Shown here piece by piece: positions 22,853 through 31,144 of a stretch of DNA of 32,587 nucleotides (position 1 is the first letter of the stretch; each line of letters starts with the position of its first letter). This DNA comes from a virus. The stretch lies in IMG/VR virus record IMGVR_UViG_3300037847_004595, positions 1-32,587 of that record, one strand, 5' to 3'. The position numbers were made by a program, and so were the translations under genes. The notes under the pieces are model-generated. The model was not told the DNA's origin. It saw only the letters and a list, made by a program, of their open reading frames with translations, and did not search any database.

Positions 22853-23362
22853 ATGACAAAAAGAAAGACAACAACACGAAAAAAGACTTCGACGCGAAGA
22901 ACCAAAGCGGACAAAATCAAGATTGCAAACAAGATCTTTGACTTGTACGGATCCGGCGACTTCACGCTTGAATCATGTTGTCAAGAAAACGGAATCACTT
23001 CAAGAACGCTTCACAATTGGGCGGAAGTCATTTCCGAAATTTCAAAAGCTTTTAAAAAGGCCAAAGAAGACAATTCAAAGGCCAACAAGGAAAACGTCCG
23101 TGAAAAGGCCGTTGACGGCTTAAAACGGCTAATAACCGGCTTTTACGTCGAAGAAGAAGACGTTGAAGAATTCCGTGACAAGAACGGAAAGCTTATTTCG
23201 ACCAAAACGAAGAAGCGCAAGAAGTACATTCAACCGCAAACCGCCGCCGTGATCTTCGCTTTGAAGAATGTTGATCCGGCAAATTGGAACGACGACAAGT
23301 TCGCGGATCACGAAACCGAAGAACAAGTCTTCAAGATCGGCGGTCAAACCGTTAAATTCTAA
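22853..23362 (+). CDS. terS: Terminase small subunit-like protein
   Basis: This 169-residue protein has a very basic N-terminal tail (KRKTTTRKKTSTRRTKADK), then a helix-turn-helix (SCCQENGITSRTLHNWAEVI), a charged helical middle and a C-terminal segment with QTAAVIFALKNVDPANWNDD, which is typical of small terminase and terminase-like HTH proteins. Position upstream of the large terminase supports the call. It should recognise phage DNA for packaging. Confidence 0.75.
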   Translation: MTKRKTTTRKKTSTRRTKADKIKIANKIFDLYGSGDFTLESCCQENGITSRTLHNWAEVISEISKAFKKAKEDNSKANKENVREKAVDGLKRLITGFYVEEEDVEEFRDKNGKLISTKTKKRKKYIQPQTAAVIFALKNVDPANWNDDKFADHETEEQVFKIGGQTVKF

Positions 23363-23364
23363 AC

Positions 23365-23580
23365 ATGAACACACAAGAAAAGATCAAGAACATCAAAGAA
23401 CAACGCAACAAGCAATTCGGATTCATTCCAGGTTTCCGGAATAAGCGCTTGAAGTGGTTTGTTTGGATCGGCTTGATCGTTGTCTTGTTCATTGTTTGGC
23501 TTGTCGGACGTGTTCTTGAATTCCTGGTTGTCACGGCGTTTGAATTGATCACTTCATTGATTCAAATGATTGCTTCATGA
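23365..23580 (+). CDS. Small single-helix membrane protein between the terminase genes
   Basis: This 71-residue protein has a basic cytoplasmic-type N-terminus (about 1-30, Lys/Arg-rich with FIPGFRNKRLK), a hydrophobic helix at about 31-50 (WFVWIGLIVVLFIVWLVG), and an amphipathic hydrophobic C-terminus. It starts two bases after the small terminase and its stop overlaps the large terminase start as ATGA. A membrane protein is unusual in this place. Function is unknown. Confidence 0.6.
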   Translation: MNTQEKIKNIKEQRNKQFGFIPGFRNKRLKWFVWIGLIVVLFIVWLVGRVLEFLVVTAFELITSLIQMIAS

Positions 23581-24854
23581 ATATCCTTTTTGAACCGCAC
23601 AAAAAGCAAGAAGAATTCATTGACGCGATCCTTTCCGACGATTATCGTTGTTTAATGTACGGCGGCGCGGCCGGTGGCGGAAAGACGTTTGTTTCGCTTG
23701 CGGTCTTTGTTTTGCTTGCAAAGGTTTATCCTGGTTCACGTTGGTTTGTTGTTCGTGAATCACTTCCAACGCTTAAAAGGACGACGATTCCTTCTTTCTT
23801 GAAGCTTTGTCCGCGTCAATTCATTCGGTCGTACAATCAAACGGATCAAATCGTCACGTTCCGCAATGGATCACAATTGACTTTCTTTCCGGAAAACTAT
23901 GTTCAAGACAAGAACTTGACACGCTTTGACGGTATTGAAGCAAACGGATTCTTGATCGAAGAAGGTCAAGAAATACAATCAAAGACGTTTGAAAAATGCA
24001 AGCTTCGCGCCGGTCGTCATATCATTCCAGGAATCGCAAAGCAACCGAAGCCGATCATTTTGATCACTTGCAATCCTTCGAACAATTGGACGAAAAAGGA
24101 ATTTCATGAACCGTCAATTGAAGGAACGCTTCGCGACGATTACTTCTATTTGCGCGCGACAATGTCGGACAATCCTTCACTTCCGGACGACTATCTTGAA
24201 GGCCTGGAAAACCTTGACGAAGTCACAAAGGCCGTCTTTGTTCGTGGTGATTGGAACGTTGTTGACGTGGATCGTCCGTTTGTTTACGCCTTCGACAAGA
24301 AGAAAACCGTTGTCAAAGGCCTTGAAATTGATCAAAGCGAACCGATCATTTTGTCATTTGACTTCAATGTTGATCCGATCACTTGTGTTGCCGGTCAAAG
24401 CTATGACGGCAAGATTCGGATCTTGAAAGAATTCAGACTTCGAAATTCGGACATTTACCGTCTTTGCGAAGCGATCTTTGCCGAATTCGGTGACGTTTAC
24501 TTCATTGTCACCGGTGACGCTTCCGGATCCGCAAGATCCGCAATGACGAAAGGCGCCTTGAACTACTATTCTATTATCAAACAAGAACTTGATCTTTCGA
24601 AAGGTCAATTCAAAGTTCCTTCGGTCAATCCTTCGATCCGCAATTCACGCGTTCTTTGCAATGCGATCGCGGCAAATCACGAAGACTTCATGATTGATTC
24701 GTCTTGTCATTATCTTATTGAAGACCTGGAAACGGTCGAAACAAACGATCAAGGCGACATTGACAAAGGCAAGGACGCGCACAAATCACACCTTCTTGAT
24801 TGCTTTCGATACTTCCTTTGGACGTTTCACAATGACTTTGTTCGGTTCCGCTAA
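23577..24854 (+). CDS. terL: Terminase large subunit
   Basis: This 425-residue protein is the packaging ATPase-nuclease. Walker A is GGAAGGGKT at 29-37. The Walker B and catalytic acids lie in GFLIEEGQE (Glu128/Glu129). An ATPase coupling motif is likely at LITCNPSNNW. The RNase H-like nuclease follows with Asp262 in SFDFNVDP, Asp314 in TGDASGS and Asp408 in HLLDCFRY. It is coupled to the small membrane protein by ATGA. The order of motifs and total length are normal for a siphovirus terminase. What is unusual is that tail genes and not the portal follow. Confidence 0.96.
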   Translation: MNILFEPHKKQEEFIDAILSDDYRCLMYGGAAGGGKTFVSLAVFVLLAKVYPGSRWFVVRESLPTLKRTTIPSFLKLCPRQFIRSYNQTDQIVTFRNGSQLTFFPENYVQDKNLTRFDGIEANGFLIEEGQEIQSKTFEKCKLRAGRHIIPGIAKQPKPIILITCNPSNNWTKKEFHEPSIEGTLRDDYFYLRATMSDNPSLPDDYLEGLENLDEVTKAVFVRGDWNVVDVDRPFVYAFDKKKTVVKGLEIDQSEPIILSFDFNVDPITCVAGQSYDGKIRILKEFRLRNSDIYRLCEAIFAEFGDVYFIVTGDASGSARSAMTKGALNYYSIIKQELDLSKGQFKVPSVNPSIRNSRVLCNAIAANHEDFMIDSSCHYLIEDLETVETNDQGDIDKGKDAHKSHLLDCFRYFLWTFHNDFVRFR

Positions 24855-24859
24855 TTGAC

Positions 24860-24899
24860 AAGAATTCATTTCGATTCTTTTAGAAATTTTGTACCTTTA
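24860..24899 (+). promoter_or_regulatory. Hairpin and -7-like element between terminase and tail genes
   Basis: AAGAAT (24860-24865) and ATTCTT (24874-24879) pair with an 8-base loop and are followed by TT, a weak terminator at best. TACCTTTA (24892-24899) resembles TAnnTTTG with one mismatch and could start the tail transcript. ATTTCGATTCTTTT here (24869-24882) is identical to 15259-15272 near the early promoter, which hints at a shared control element. Confidence 0.35.
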
Positions 24900-24927
24900 C
24901 AAAATAATTTCTAAAAAACAAAATCGA

Positions 24928-25515
24928 ATGTTTGATTTCTTGAAGAAGAACAAAAACAAGGTTGAAGCGAAGTCACAACACGACCTTCGCGAAATCTACA
25001 CGTCAAAAGACGGTTCACGTTGGTTTGAATTTGCAAATCCAATGAACACGCCGGCAAAACGCGCAATTGCGGCCGAAGTCGCAACACGGTTCGTCAATAT
25101 GAACTTGACGAAAGACGAACTTCAAAAGCTTATTGCTAAAATGAAGGAAAGCGCGAACAAAGGTGACATTGTAGGTCTTTTCAATTTGCTTGCGGAAATC
25201 GAATTCCGCCTTGACTTTATAGGCGAAGAAAAGACGCTTCTTGAACTTGCGGCGACATATTACGTCCTGGAAGGTGAAGACGCCGACAACCTTTCGGAAT
25301 CATGGACGGAAAAGAAGAAGAAGATCCTTGCGGAAGATTCGGACGCGCGAAGTTTTTTTTTGTCAAAGGTTTACCTTTTCACAACGAAATCTTCGGAATT
25401 ATCCGGCGCCGATTTCCGAAGGTATTTGAAGAAAAACAAGGAACACGCCGAAAGGATAAGCCGCTTTTTGTCGGCGAATACGTCGGCCGATACATTGAAG
25501 ACATCAACCTTTTGA
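24928..25515 (+). CDS. Tail assembly chaperone, unshifted form
   Basis: This 195-residue acidic helical protein starts at 24928, directly after an AAAATCGA leader; the frame's earlier start lies in the promoter region. It lies just upstream of the tape measure gene, where siphoviruses encode the G and G-T chaperones that coat the tape measure protein. At codons 142-145 it runs through a T9 tract that allows a -1 shift into the overlapping frame. The unshifted product continues to the TGA at 25513-25515. Assignment rests on position plus the slippery overlap. Confidence 0.75.
   Translation: MFDFLKKNKNKVEAKSQHDLREIYTSKDGSRWFEFANPMNTPAKRAIAAEVATRFVNMNLTKDELQKLIAKMKESANKGDIVGLFNLLAEIEFRLDFIGEEKTLLELAATYYVLEGEDADNLSESWTEKKKKILAEDSDARSFFLSKVYLFTTKSSELSGADFRRYLKKNKEHAERISRFLSANTSADTLKTSTF
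25353..25362 (+). other. Candidate programmed -1 frameshift site (T9G)
   Basis: Nine T followed by G give U-UUU-UUU or U-UUU-UUG heptamers in the zero frame (AGT TTT TTT TTG). A shift of -1 at 25359 enters the frame that ends at 25718. A stable hairpin lies downstream, CTTCGGAA (25391-25398) with TTCCGAAG (25414-25421), but at about 29 bases it is farther than the usual 5-9, so its role is uncertain. A one-base homopolymer error would mimic this, and should be excluded. Confidence 0.6.
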
Positions 25516-25718
25516 ATCAAATGATTTGTGAATCACGTCCGTCGGAAGTCAAAGCGCTTGAATCAATGACCGTTGAAGGTTACTATTCAACCGTCAACAC
25601 CTGGCTTCGAATCGTTGAAGAAAAGAACGAAGCCGTCGAAAAGGCAACCGGAAAGGCGTCAAGCAAGGAAAAGGAAAACATCAAAAGAACAATGTCGGCA
25701 ACTCGAAAACCTATTTAA
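25359..25718 (+). CDS. Tail assembly chaperone, -1 frameshift extension (G-T type)
   Basis: Read in the -1 frame from the T9 tract, 119 residues are added to the first 144 of the chaperone, giving a fusion of about 263 residues. The frame is open from 25302, long before the zero-frame stop, and in the second half (from about 25470) its codon choice is like that of real genes here. It ends 12 bases before the tape measure start. An alternative is a separate 65-residue gene from the ATG at 25521, but the long open overlap and the slippery site favour frameshifting. Confidence 0.65.
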   Translation, partial: FVKGLPFHNEIFGIIRRRFPKVFEEKQGTRRKDKPLFVGEYVGRYIEDINLLNQMICESRPSEVKALESMTVEGYYSTVNTWLRIVEEKNEAVEKATGKASSKEKENIKRTMSATRKPI

Positions 25719-25730
25719 AAACGTGAAATT

Positions 25731-28700
25731 GTGGCGGTTAAAAATGTAATATTCAGACTTCAAGCGGAAACCGGACGTCTTCGAAAGGAACTTGATTCAA
25801 TAAAAGCACAAGTCAAAGGCGTCGGCGATCAAACACAACGCGTCGAAAAAGAATTCGTCGGCTTGACCGGTGTGATCAAGAAAGCCGGTCTTGCGCTTGC
25901 CGGATTTCAAATCGGTCGCGGCTTGTTGAATTTTGGTCAAGACGCTATCAAGGCGGCCGCCGATTTCGAAGCTTTGAACATTGCCTTCACTACATTTCTT
26001 GGCGATTCCAAAGAAGCCGAAAAGGTCTTGAAGGATCTTGAAGACTTTTCCGTTTCAACACCTTTCACGCCGGAACAAGTACAAAACGCCGGAAAAGCGC
26101 TTCTTGCCTTTGGTGTTGAAACAAACAAGCTTGAATCGTCACTTGCCGCAATCGGCGACATATCGGCCGGAACCGGAAAGGACTTCAATGAACTTGCCGT
26201 GATCTTCGGAAAAGCAAAGGTTCAAGGAACCCTTTTCGCCGAAGACATCAATCAACTAACGGAAGCCGGCGTTCCGGTGATCCAGGAATTCGCAAAGCAA
26301 TTCGGCGTCACGGAAGGCGAAGTCAAAAAGCTTGGATCCGAAGGACAAATCACCTTTGCAAACCTGGAAACCGCTTTCGCGGATTTGACCGGTGAAGGCG
26401 GAAAGTTCTTCAATTTGACGCAATCACTTTCAGAATCAACGTCCGGAAGGATTTCAACGCTTGAAGGAAACTTCGGACAATTGAAGCGTCAAATCGGTGA
26501 AGGATTGCTTCCGGTCTTTGAATTCCTGGTTGACAAAGCTTTCGGATTGATCGAAGTCTTTTCGGACTTTGGCGGATTCATTGAAAGAAACAAGACGGTC
26601 ATTGTTGGCTTCACAAGCGCGATCGGTCTTCTTGTGGGCGCTTTGACGCGTCAAAAACAAATTCAACTATTGAACCAGGCGATCACGATCAAAGACACGA
26701 TCGTTGAAAAGGCGGCAACGCTTGCAAGGTTAGGAAGGATCAAGGCAACAAGAACCTTGACAACCGTGTCAAAAGCGAACACGGTCGCGCAAAAGGCGTC
26801 AACACTTGCTTCAATTACTGCAACCGGTGCCGTTCGTGCATTTAGCGCCGCAATTGCCGCAAATCCGATCGGACTACTTGTGACCGGTCTTTCACTTGCC
26901 GCCGGATTCTTGTTTGATTTCGGCGAAGACGCCGAAGACGCGGCCGACGGTGTCGGTGAACTTGGCGACGAAACCGAAAAGCTTTCCAGGAAGCAACAAG
27001 CTTTGAACACGGTTCGCGACGAAACGATTGCAAGAACCGCCGAAGAAGGCGCCGAATTAAAGGTCTTAATCACCGAACTAAAACAAACGAACGCGGATTC
27101 GGAACGTCGTTCGGAATTGATCGACGAAATCAATAGCAAATACGGAACAACGCTTCAAAACCTTGCCGACGAAACCGCCTTTGTTCGTCAATTGGATCAA
27201 GCTTATGACGACTTTATTGAAACGCTAAAACAAAGGATCTTCCTTGAAGTCAAGCAAGAAGAATTGACAACCTTGATCAAGGAACAAATCGCCGTTGAAG
27301 AACAATTGAAAGAAATTGTCGGAACGGCAACCGGAAAGCAATTCGCGCAAGCCGGTTCGCTTTTTGGTTCCGACGTTGTCGCAAGCGTTGAACAAGATCT
27401 TGCCTTTTTGCGAACGCTTGTCGGAAAAAGCGCCGAAGAAATTGACGCCGCGTTCAACGAAAAGTTCGCGCAAACCGACGGAAAAGTCATTTTCGGAAGG
27501 TTGACGCGTGAGGTTGCAACACAATTCGCGGAATTTAACGACGAACAAAGGAAGCAATTTGAAATCGCCGCAAAAGCCGAAGCGGAATTCCAAAAGGGAA
27601 GAAACAAGCGAATTGAAGAATTGTCCGGCAATCCAATGGGAGTAGATCCGGTCAAGGCGGCGGATTTGAGTTTTCCACGACTTGAACTTCCAACGGACGG
27701 AAAAAGCTTTGACGAACTAAACAAGGAACTTGTCGGAATCGAAGAAGCAATTGCCGCGCTTCAAGTGGACTTTGAAGGATTTGATTTCGGTGAAGCGTTC
27801 GGCGGATCTTCCGGCAAAAAGCCGAAAGTTTCCGGAAAGAAGGTCAAGAACATAATCGGCGACCTGGAAAAAGAACTTCGAAAGCTTCAAGAAAAGACCG
27901 CTTCACAAAAGATTTCCTTCCTTGATCCGGAAAGCTTTGAAGAAGAAACCGACAAGCTTCGAAAGGCCGCCGCAATTCAAAAGACGATCGTTGAAAATGC
28001 CTTGAAAGATCGAATCAAAGCGGCGGTCGAAGCCGGTCAATTGTCCGTTGACGACGGCGCGGCCTTGATTGCCGACGGTGAAGACGCAAACGTCACGACC
28101 GACAAAGGAATCAAGTTCGCCGAAATAATCGCCGAAAAGAAGCTTCAAATCGAAAACAAGCTTCAAGAAGACATTTCAGATCTAAAAAAGAAATTTGACG
28201 AAGAACAAGCGCAAGTCGCTTTTGATACCGAAACGGTTGATCGTGAAAGGGAAATCCTTCTTGCACAATTGGAAGAAGCGAAAACGATTGAAGCGCAAAA
28301 GAAACAAATCAAAGAAGATCTTGCGAAGGCGTCAACCGGCGCACAAATACAAGCCGAAGTCGATAAGCTTGACGCAATCGTTGCGCTTGAAATCGCAAAC
28401 CTGGAAGCGATCCGTGACTTCAAGATTGAAGAAATCGAAAGACAACGTGACTTTGAACTTCAAAACGCTGAATTGACGGCCGAAGAACGCGTCTTGATTG
28501 AAAAGGAAGCGGATCTTGAAATCTTAAAGCTTCGACAAAAGACGTCGGACGACATTGTCAAAGTTCAAGACGATCAAACAAACACGGTCAAGAAGTCAAG
28601 TGAAGACGAAAAAGAAGCGATCATTGAAGGCGTCAAAGAAGTTCTTGAAGCAACACTTGACGCGGCAAATCAAATCATTGCGGCGCAAATCCAGGAAGTC

Positions 28701-29339
28701 GAAACGGCTATCACGGCGCAAGAAAAGCGCGTTGAAATGGCGACAAAGCTTGCGGAACAAGGAAACGCCGAACTTCTTGAAGCCGAAGAAAAGCGTCTTG
28801 AAGAACTAAACAAGAAGAAAGCGAAGTTCGTTCGTACACAACAAGCGCTTGCGGCGGTTGAACTTGTGATCAATTCAGTCGTTGCAATTTCAAAAGCGGC
28901 GGCCGAAGGTGGCGCGGCCGCACCTTTCACGATCGCGGCGACATTGATTGCGCTTGCGGCCGGCCTGGTTGCGGCAAAAGCACAAGCACAAGCGGCGGCC
29001 GGTGGATTCGCTTCCGGTGGATATACCGGCGACGGCGGCAAATACGAACCGGCCGGAATCGTACACAAAGGCGAATTCGTCATGACAAAAGAACAAACGT
29101 CAAAGTTCCGTCCGTACTTCGAAGAAATACACAAAGGCCGAAATCCGTTCTTGACCGAAGGATTGAACGAACAAGTCATTTTCGTCAACAATTACGGATT
29201 TGATCAAAAGCTTGATCGAATTGAAAAGGCGATCCGATCACAAGATCGAATGAAGGTCAACATTGACGAACGCGGAATCAACGCGATCGTTTCAAATATT
29301 CAATACAAGAACAACCGAATCAGAAACAAAGCGCGATAA
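25731..29339 (+). CDS. Tape measure protein
   Basis: This 1202-residue protein starts with GTG-GCG at 25731. The N-terminal region (about 1-270) has the tape measure domain pattern (FTPEQVQNAGKALLAFGVE and TGKDFNELAVIFGKAK). Hydrophobic segments near 365-395 (NPIGLLVTGLSLAAGFLFDF) could insert into the host membrane. Long charged coiled coils follow (about 700-1010), then an Ala-rich hydrophobic helix and a C-terminal GGYTGDGGKYEPAGIVHKGE motif typical of phage tape measures. By the usual 0.15 nm per residue the tail would be about 180 nm long. It is the largest gene and confirms a long non-contractile tail. Confidence 0.93.
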   Translation: MAVKNVIFRLQAETGRLRKELDSIKAQVKGVGDQTQRVEKEFVGLTGVIKKAGLALAGFQIGRGLLNFGQDAIKAAADFEALNIAFTTFLGDSKEAEKVLKDLEDFSVSTPFTPEQVQNAGKALLAFGVETNKLESSLAAIGDISAGTGKDFNELAVIFGKAKVQGTLFAEDINQLTEAGVPVIQEFAKQFGVTEGEVKKLGSEGQITFANLETAFADLTGEGGKFFNLTQSLSESTSGRISTLEGNFGQLKRQIGEGLLPVFEFLVDKAFGLIEVFSDFGGFIERNKTVIVGFTSAIGLLVGALTRQKQIQLLNQAITIKDTIVEKAATLARLGRIKATRTLTTVSKANTVAQKASTLASITATGAVRAFSAAIAANPIGLLVTGLSLAAGFLFDFGEDAEDAADGVGELGDETEKLSRKQQALNTVRDETIARTAEEGAELKVLITELKQTNADSERRSELIDEINSKYGTTLQNLADETAFVRQLDQAYDDFIETLKQRIFLEVKQEELTTLIKEQIAVEEQLKEIVGTATGKQFAQAGSLFGSDVVASVEQDLAFLRTLVGKSAEEIDAAFNEKFAQTDGKVIFGRLTREVATQFAEFNDEQRKQFEIAAKAEAEFQKGRNKRIEELSGNPMGVDPVKAADLSFPRLELPTDGKSFDELNKELVGIEEAIAALQVDFEGFDFGEAFGGSSGKKPKVSGKKVKNIIGDLEKELRKLQEKTASQKISFLDPESFEEETDKLRKAAAIQKTIVENALKDRIKAAVEAGQLSVDDGAALIADGEDANVTTDKGIKFAEIIAEKKLQIENKLQEDISDLKKKFDEEQAQVAFDTETVDREREILLAQLEEAKTIEAQKKQIKEDLAKASTGAQIQAEVDKLDAIVALEIANLEAIRDFKIEEIERQRDFELQNAELTAEERVLIEKEADLEILKLRQKTSDDIVKVQDDQTNTVKKSSEDEKEAIIEGVKEVLEATLDAANQIIAAQIQEVETAITAQEKRVEMATKLAEQGNAELLEAEEKRLEELNKKKAKFVRTQQALAAVELVINSVVAISKAAAEGGAAAPFTIAATLIALAAGLVAAKAQAQAAAGGFASGGYTGDGGKYEPAGIVHKGEFVMTKEQTSKFRPYFEEIHKGRNPFLTEGLNEQVIFVNNYGFDQKLDRIEKAIRSQDRMKVNIDERGINAIVSNIQYKNNRIRNKAR

Positions 29340-31109
29340 ATGAACGGATCAAACATGAAAATAGAATTCAACGGCGCTTTGATCACCGGTCGAATTGACG
29401 GCCTGGAATCGTTCAAGGTGACGATTGAAAACAAGACCGACGACAATCGAATTGCAAAGCAATTTTCAAGCGAATTGACGTTCTATGACGACGGATATGA
29501 TTTGATCAAGGCGAACTTGATTGACGATCCGAACGGCTTCACAAACAAGATCGACGTCAAGATCTATGACGATTGTTGCAAGGAAGCCGTCTTTGAAGGT
29601 GTTATTCGTGGCGATTCAATTGATTGGTGTGATCCGATTTGTTCGGTGACTGCAAACATCATTCAAGAAGAAGAAGCGATCAATTGCGTGAAATCAACCT
29701 TGATTTGGGATAATCACGCCGGATTCTTGAATCAAAATCATCCGGCGATTCGATATTGTCTTGAATTGCGTCCGGCGTTCATTCAAGTCTTGATTCTTTG
29801 GCTTGCCTTTATATTGAACACGGTCATTCTTGCGGTCATTATTCCAATGATCGCCGTGATCTTTGTGATCTTCGGAATTATCTACATTATTTGTTCGATC
29901 ATTTCGGCGATTGCTTCCGTGATTCCTGGTGTTTCCGGCCCGGATTGCAATGACGGTTGGACGAATCCGATCAACGTGATCAACAACATTCTTGACGCCT
30001 TTGACAACCTTCAAGATCAATTGATCGGTTGCGGTCGCTTTCATCCTTCGCCGTATGTCCGCGACTACATTCAAAACGCTTGTTCAAAGTGCGGATTGAC
30101 TTTTCAATCTTCAATCTTAAACGATCCGGCTTCGATTTATTACAATTTGGCGTATATGTCGGCCGAAGTCGAAAAAGGACGAAAACAAACGTCAACGAAT
30201 TACAAGCTTATTGAAGGAAACGAACCTTTGTTCACGTTGGAACTTTTCCTTTCGGACGTTGTGGCGCCGTTATTCGCGGCAAAATGGGAAGTCGCAAACG
30301 GTGTCTTGATCCTTGAACGTGAAGACTTCTTTCAAAATACCGGTACTTGGGTAAATTCTTTCGACCTGGATCAAGACGATCGACTTGTTGACGGCGTTGT
30401 TTGCTACAATTGGATTGACGAAGATCGCGCCGCTTTTGGTCGTTTTGAGTACACAAAAGACGGTCAAGAATATATCGGAAACGAAGCTTCACCGCGCTTC
30501 AATGACATTGTTGATTGGAACAATCCGCCGAATTCAATGCAATCCGGCGAATACAAATTCATCACACCGACGGCGCCTTCCAGGTTCCGCGACGACGACA
30601 TTGAACAAGACGTCTATTCTTACTTTGCGACCGCGCTTGGCGGCGTGATCAATGCGGCTTTTGGTGGCGCTTTTAGCGAATCGCAATTCTTTCTTCTAAT
30701 GAATCAACACACGACTTTCGCCGGAAAGTTTTTGATCCTGGAAGATTCAACCGCACAATCGACGAACCTTGTTCGAAGAAACTATTCAAACGCCTTCGCC
30801 GGCGGAAACGTTCAAGAAGACGGCGTCACAATAGCAAGCGACGCGCGCTTCAACTATCCGCTTTGGTTTAAAGAAGAAAACGAAAACAATTTGTATTCGT
30901 TATTTCATTACATACGAAATCCGCGTGATCCAGGCGCGCAAAACTTTGAATTTGAATTCGAATTCGTGTTCACTTGTTCGGAATATCAAAGTTTCGATTT
31001 CACAAAATCGGTCGAAATCGTGAAAAGTCAACAAGTCTTGAACGGTGTCGTCCAAAAGATTGAAGTCGATTTCGTCAAAAGATTGATAAAAGTGAACGGA
31101 ATTGTTTGA
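29340..31109 (+). CDS. Tail hub/distal tail-like protein with an internal hydrophobic segment
   Basis: This 589-residue protein starts with ATG immediately after the tape measure stop; a second ATG at 29355 is an alternative. The first 110 residues are beta-rich (KIEFNGALITGRIDGLESF), the C-terminal two thirds mixed with several cysteines. Residues about 146-197 form one of the most hydrophobic stretches in the genome (including NTVILAVIIPMIAVIFVIFG), long enough for two membrane helices, inside an otherwise soluble virion-type protein. Position after the tape measure and before the adhesin suggests a distal tail or baseplate hub role. The hydrophobic hairpin could take part in membrane penetration during DNA entry, which is inference. 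Confidence 0.65.
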   Translation: MNGSNMKIEFNGALITGRIDGLESFKVTIENKTDDNRIAKQFSSELTFYDDGYDLIKANLIDDPNGFTNKIDVKIYDDCCKEAVFEGVIRGDSIDWCDPICSVTANIIQEEEAINCVKSTLIWDNHAGFLNQNHPAIRYCLELRPAFIQVLILWLAFILNTVILAVIIPMIAVIFVIFGIIYIICSIISAIASVIPGVSGPDCNDGWTNPINVINNILDAFDNLQDQLIGCGRFHPSPYVRDYIQNACSKCGLTFQSSILNDPASIYYNLAYMSAEVEKGRKQTSTNYKLIEGNEPLFTLELFLSDVVAPLFAAKWEVANGVLILEREDFFQNTGTWVNSFDLDQDDRLVDGVVCYNWIDEDRAAFGRFEYTKDGQEYIGNEASPRFNDIVDWNNPPNSMQSGEYKFITPTAPSRFRDDDIEQDVYSYFATALGGVINAAFGGAFSESQFFLLMNQHTTFAGKFLILEDSTAQSTNLVRRNYSNAFAGGNVQEDGVTIASDARFNYPLWFKEENENNLYSLFHYIRNPRDPGAQNFEFEFEFVFTCSEYQSFDFTKSVEIVKSQQVLNGVVQKIEVDFVKRLIKVNGIV

Positions 31110-31119
31110 TAATAAAATT

Positions 31120-31127
31120 TATTTTTG
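31120..31127 (+). promoter_or_regulatory. -7 promoter element before the adhesin gene (TATTTTTG)
   Basis: TATTTTTG matches TAnnTTTG and is identical to the elements at 6467 and 22811. It lies 10 bases after the preceding stop and 17 bases before the adhesin ATG. A TTG lies 15 bases upstream (31102-31104). It implies that the adhesin, the cysteine-rich protein and perhaps the portal have their own transcript. Confidence 0.5.
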
Positions 31128-31144
31128 TAAAGAATTAGAAAAAA

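Noticed and set aside
24860-24879. AAGAAT/ATTCTT hairpin as a strong terminator after the large terminase
   Set aside because: The stem is short and A/T-rich with an 8-base loop and only a short T-run, so it is kept only as a weak regulatory candidate.
28670-29191. Antisense open frame of 173 codons opposite the end of the tape measure gene (similar long ones at 26663-27139 and 19272-19844)
   Set aside because: The strong codon bias of this genome leaves long open antisense frames. Translations are Ala/Ser/Phe-rich shadows with no motif or start context.
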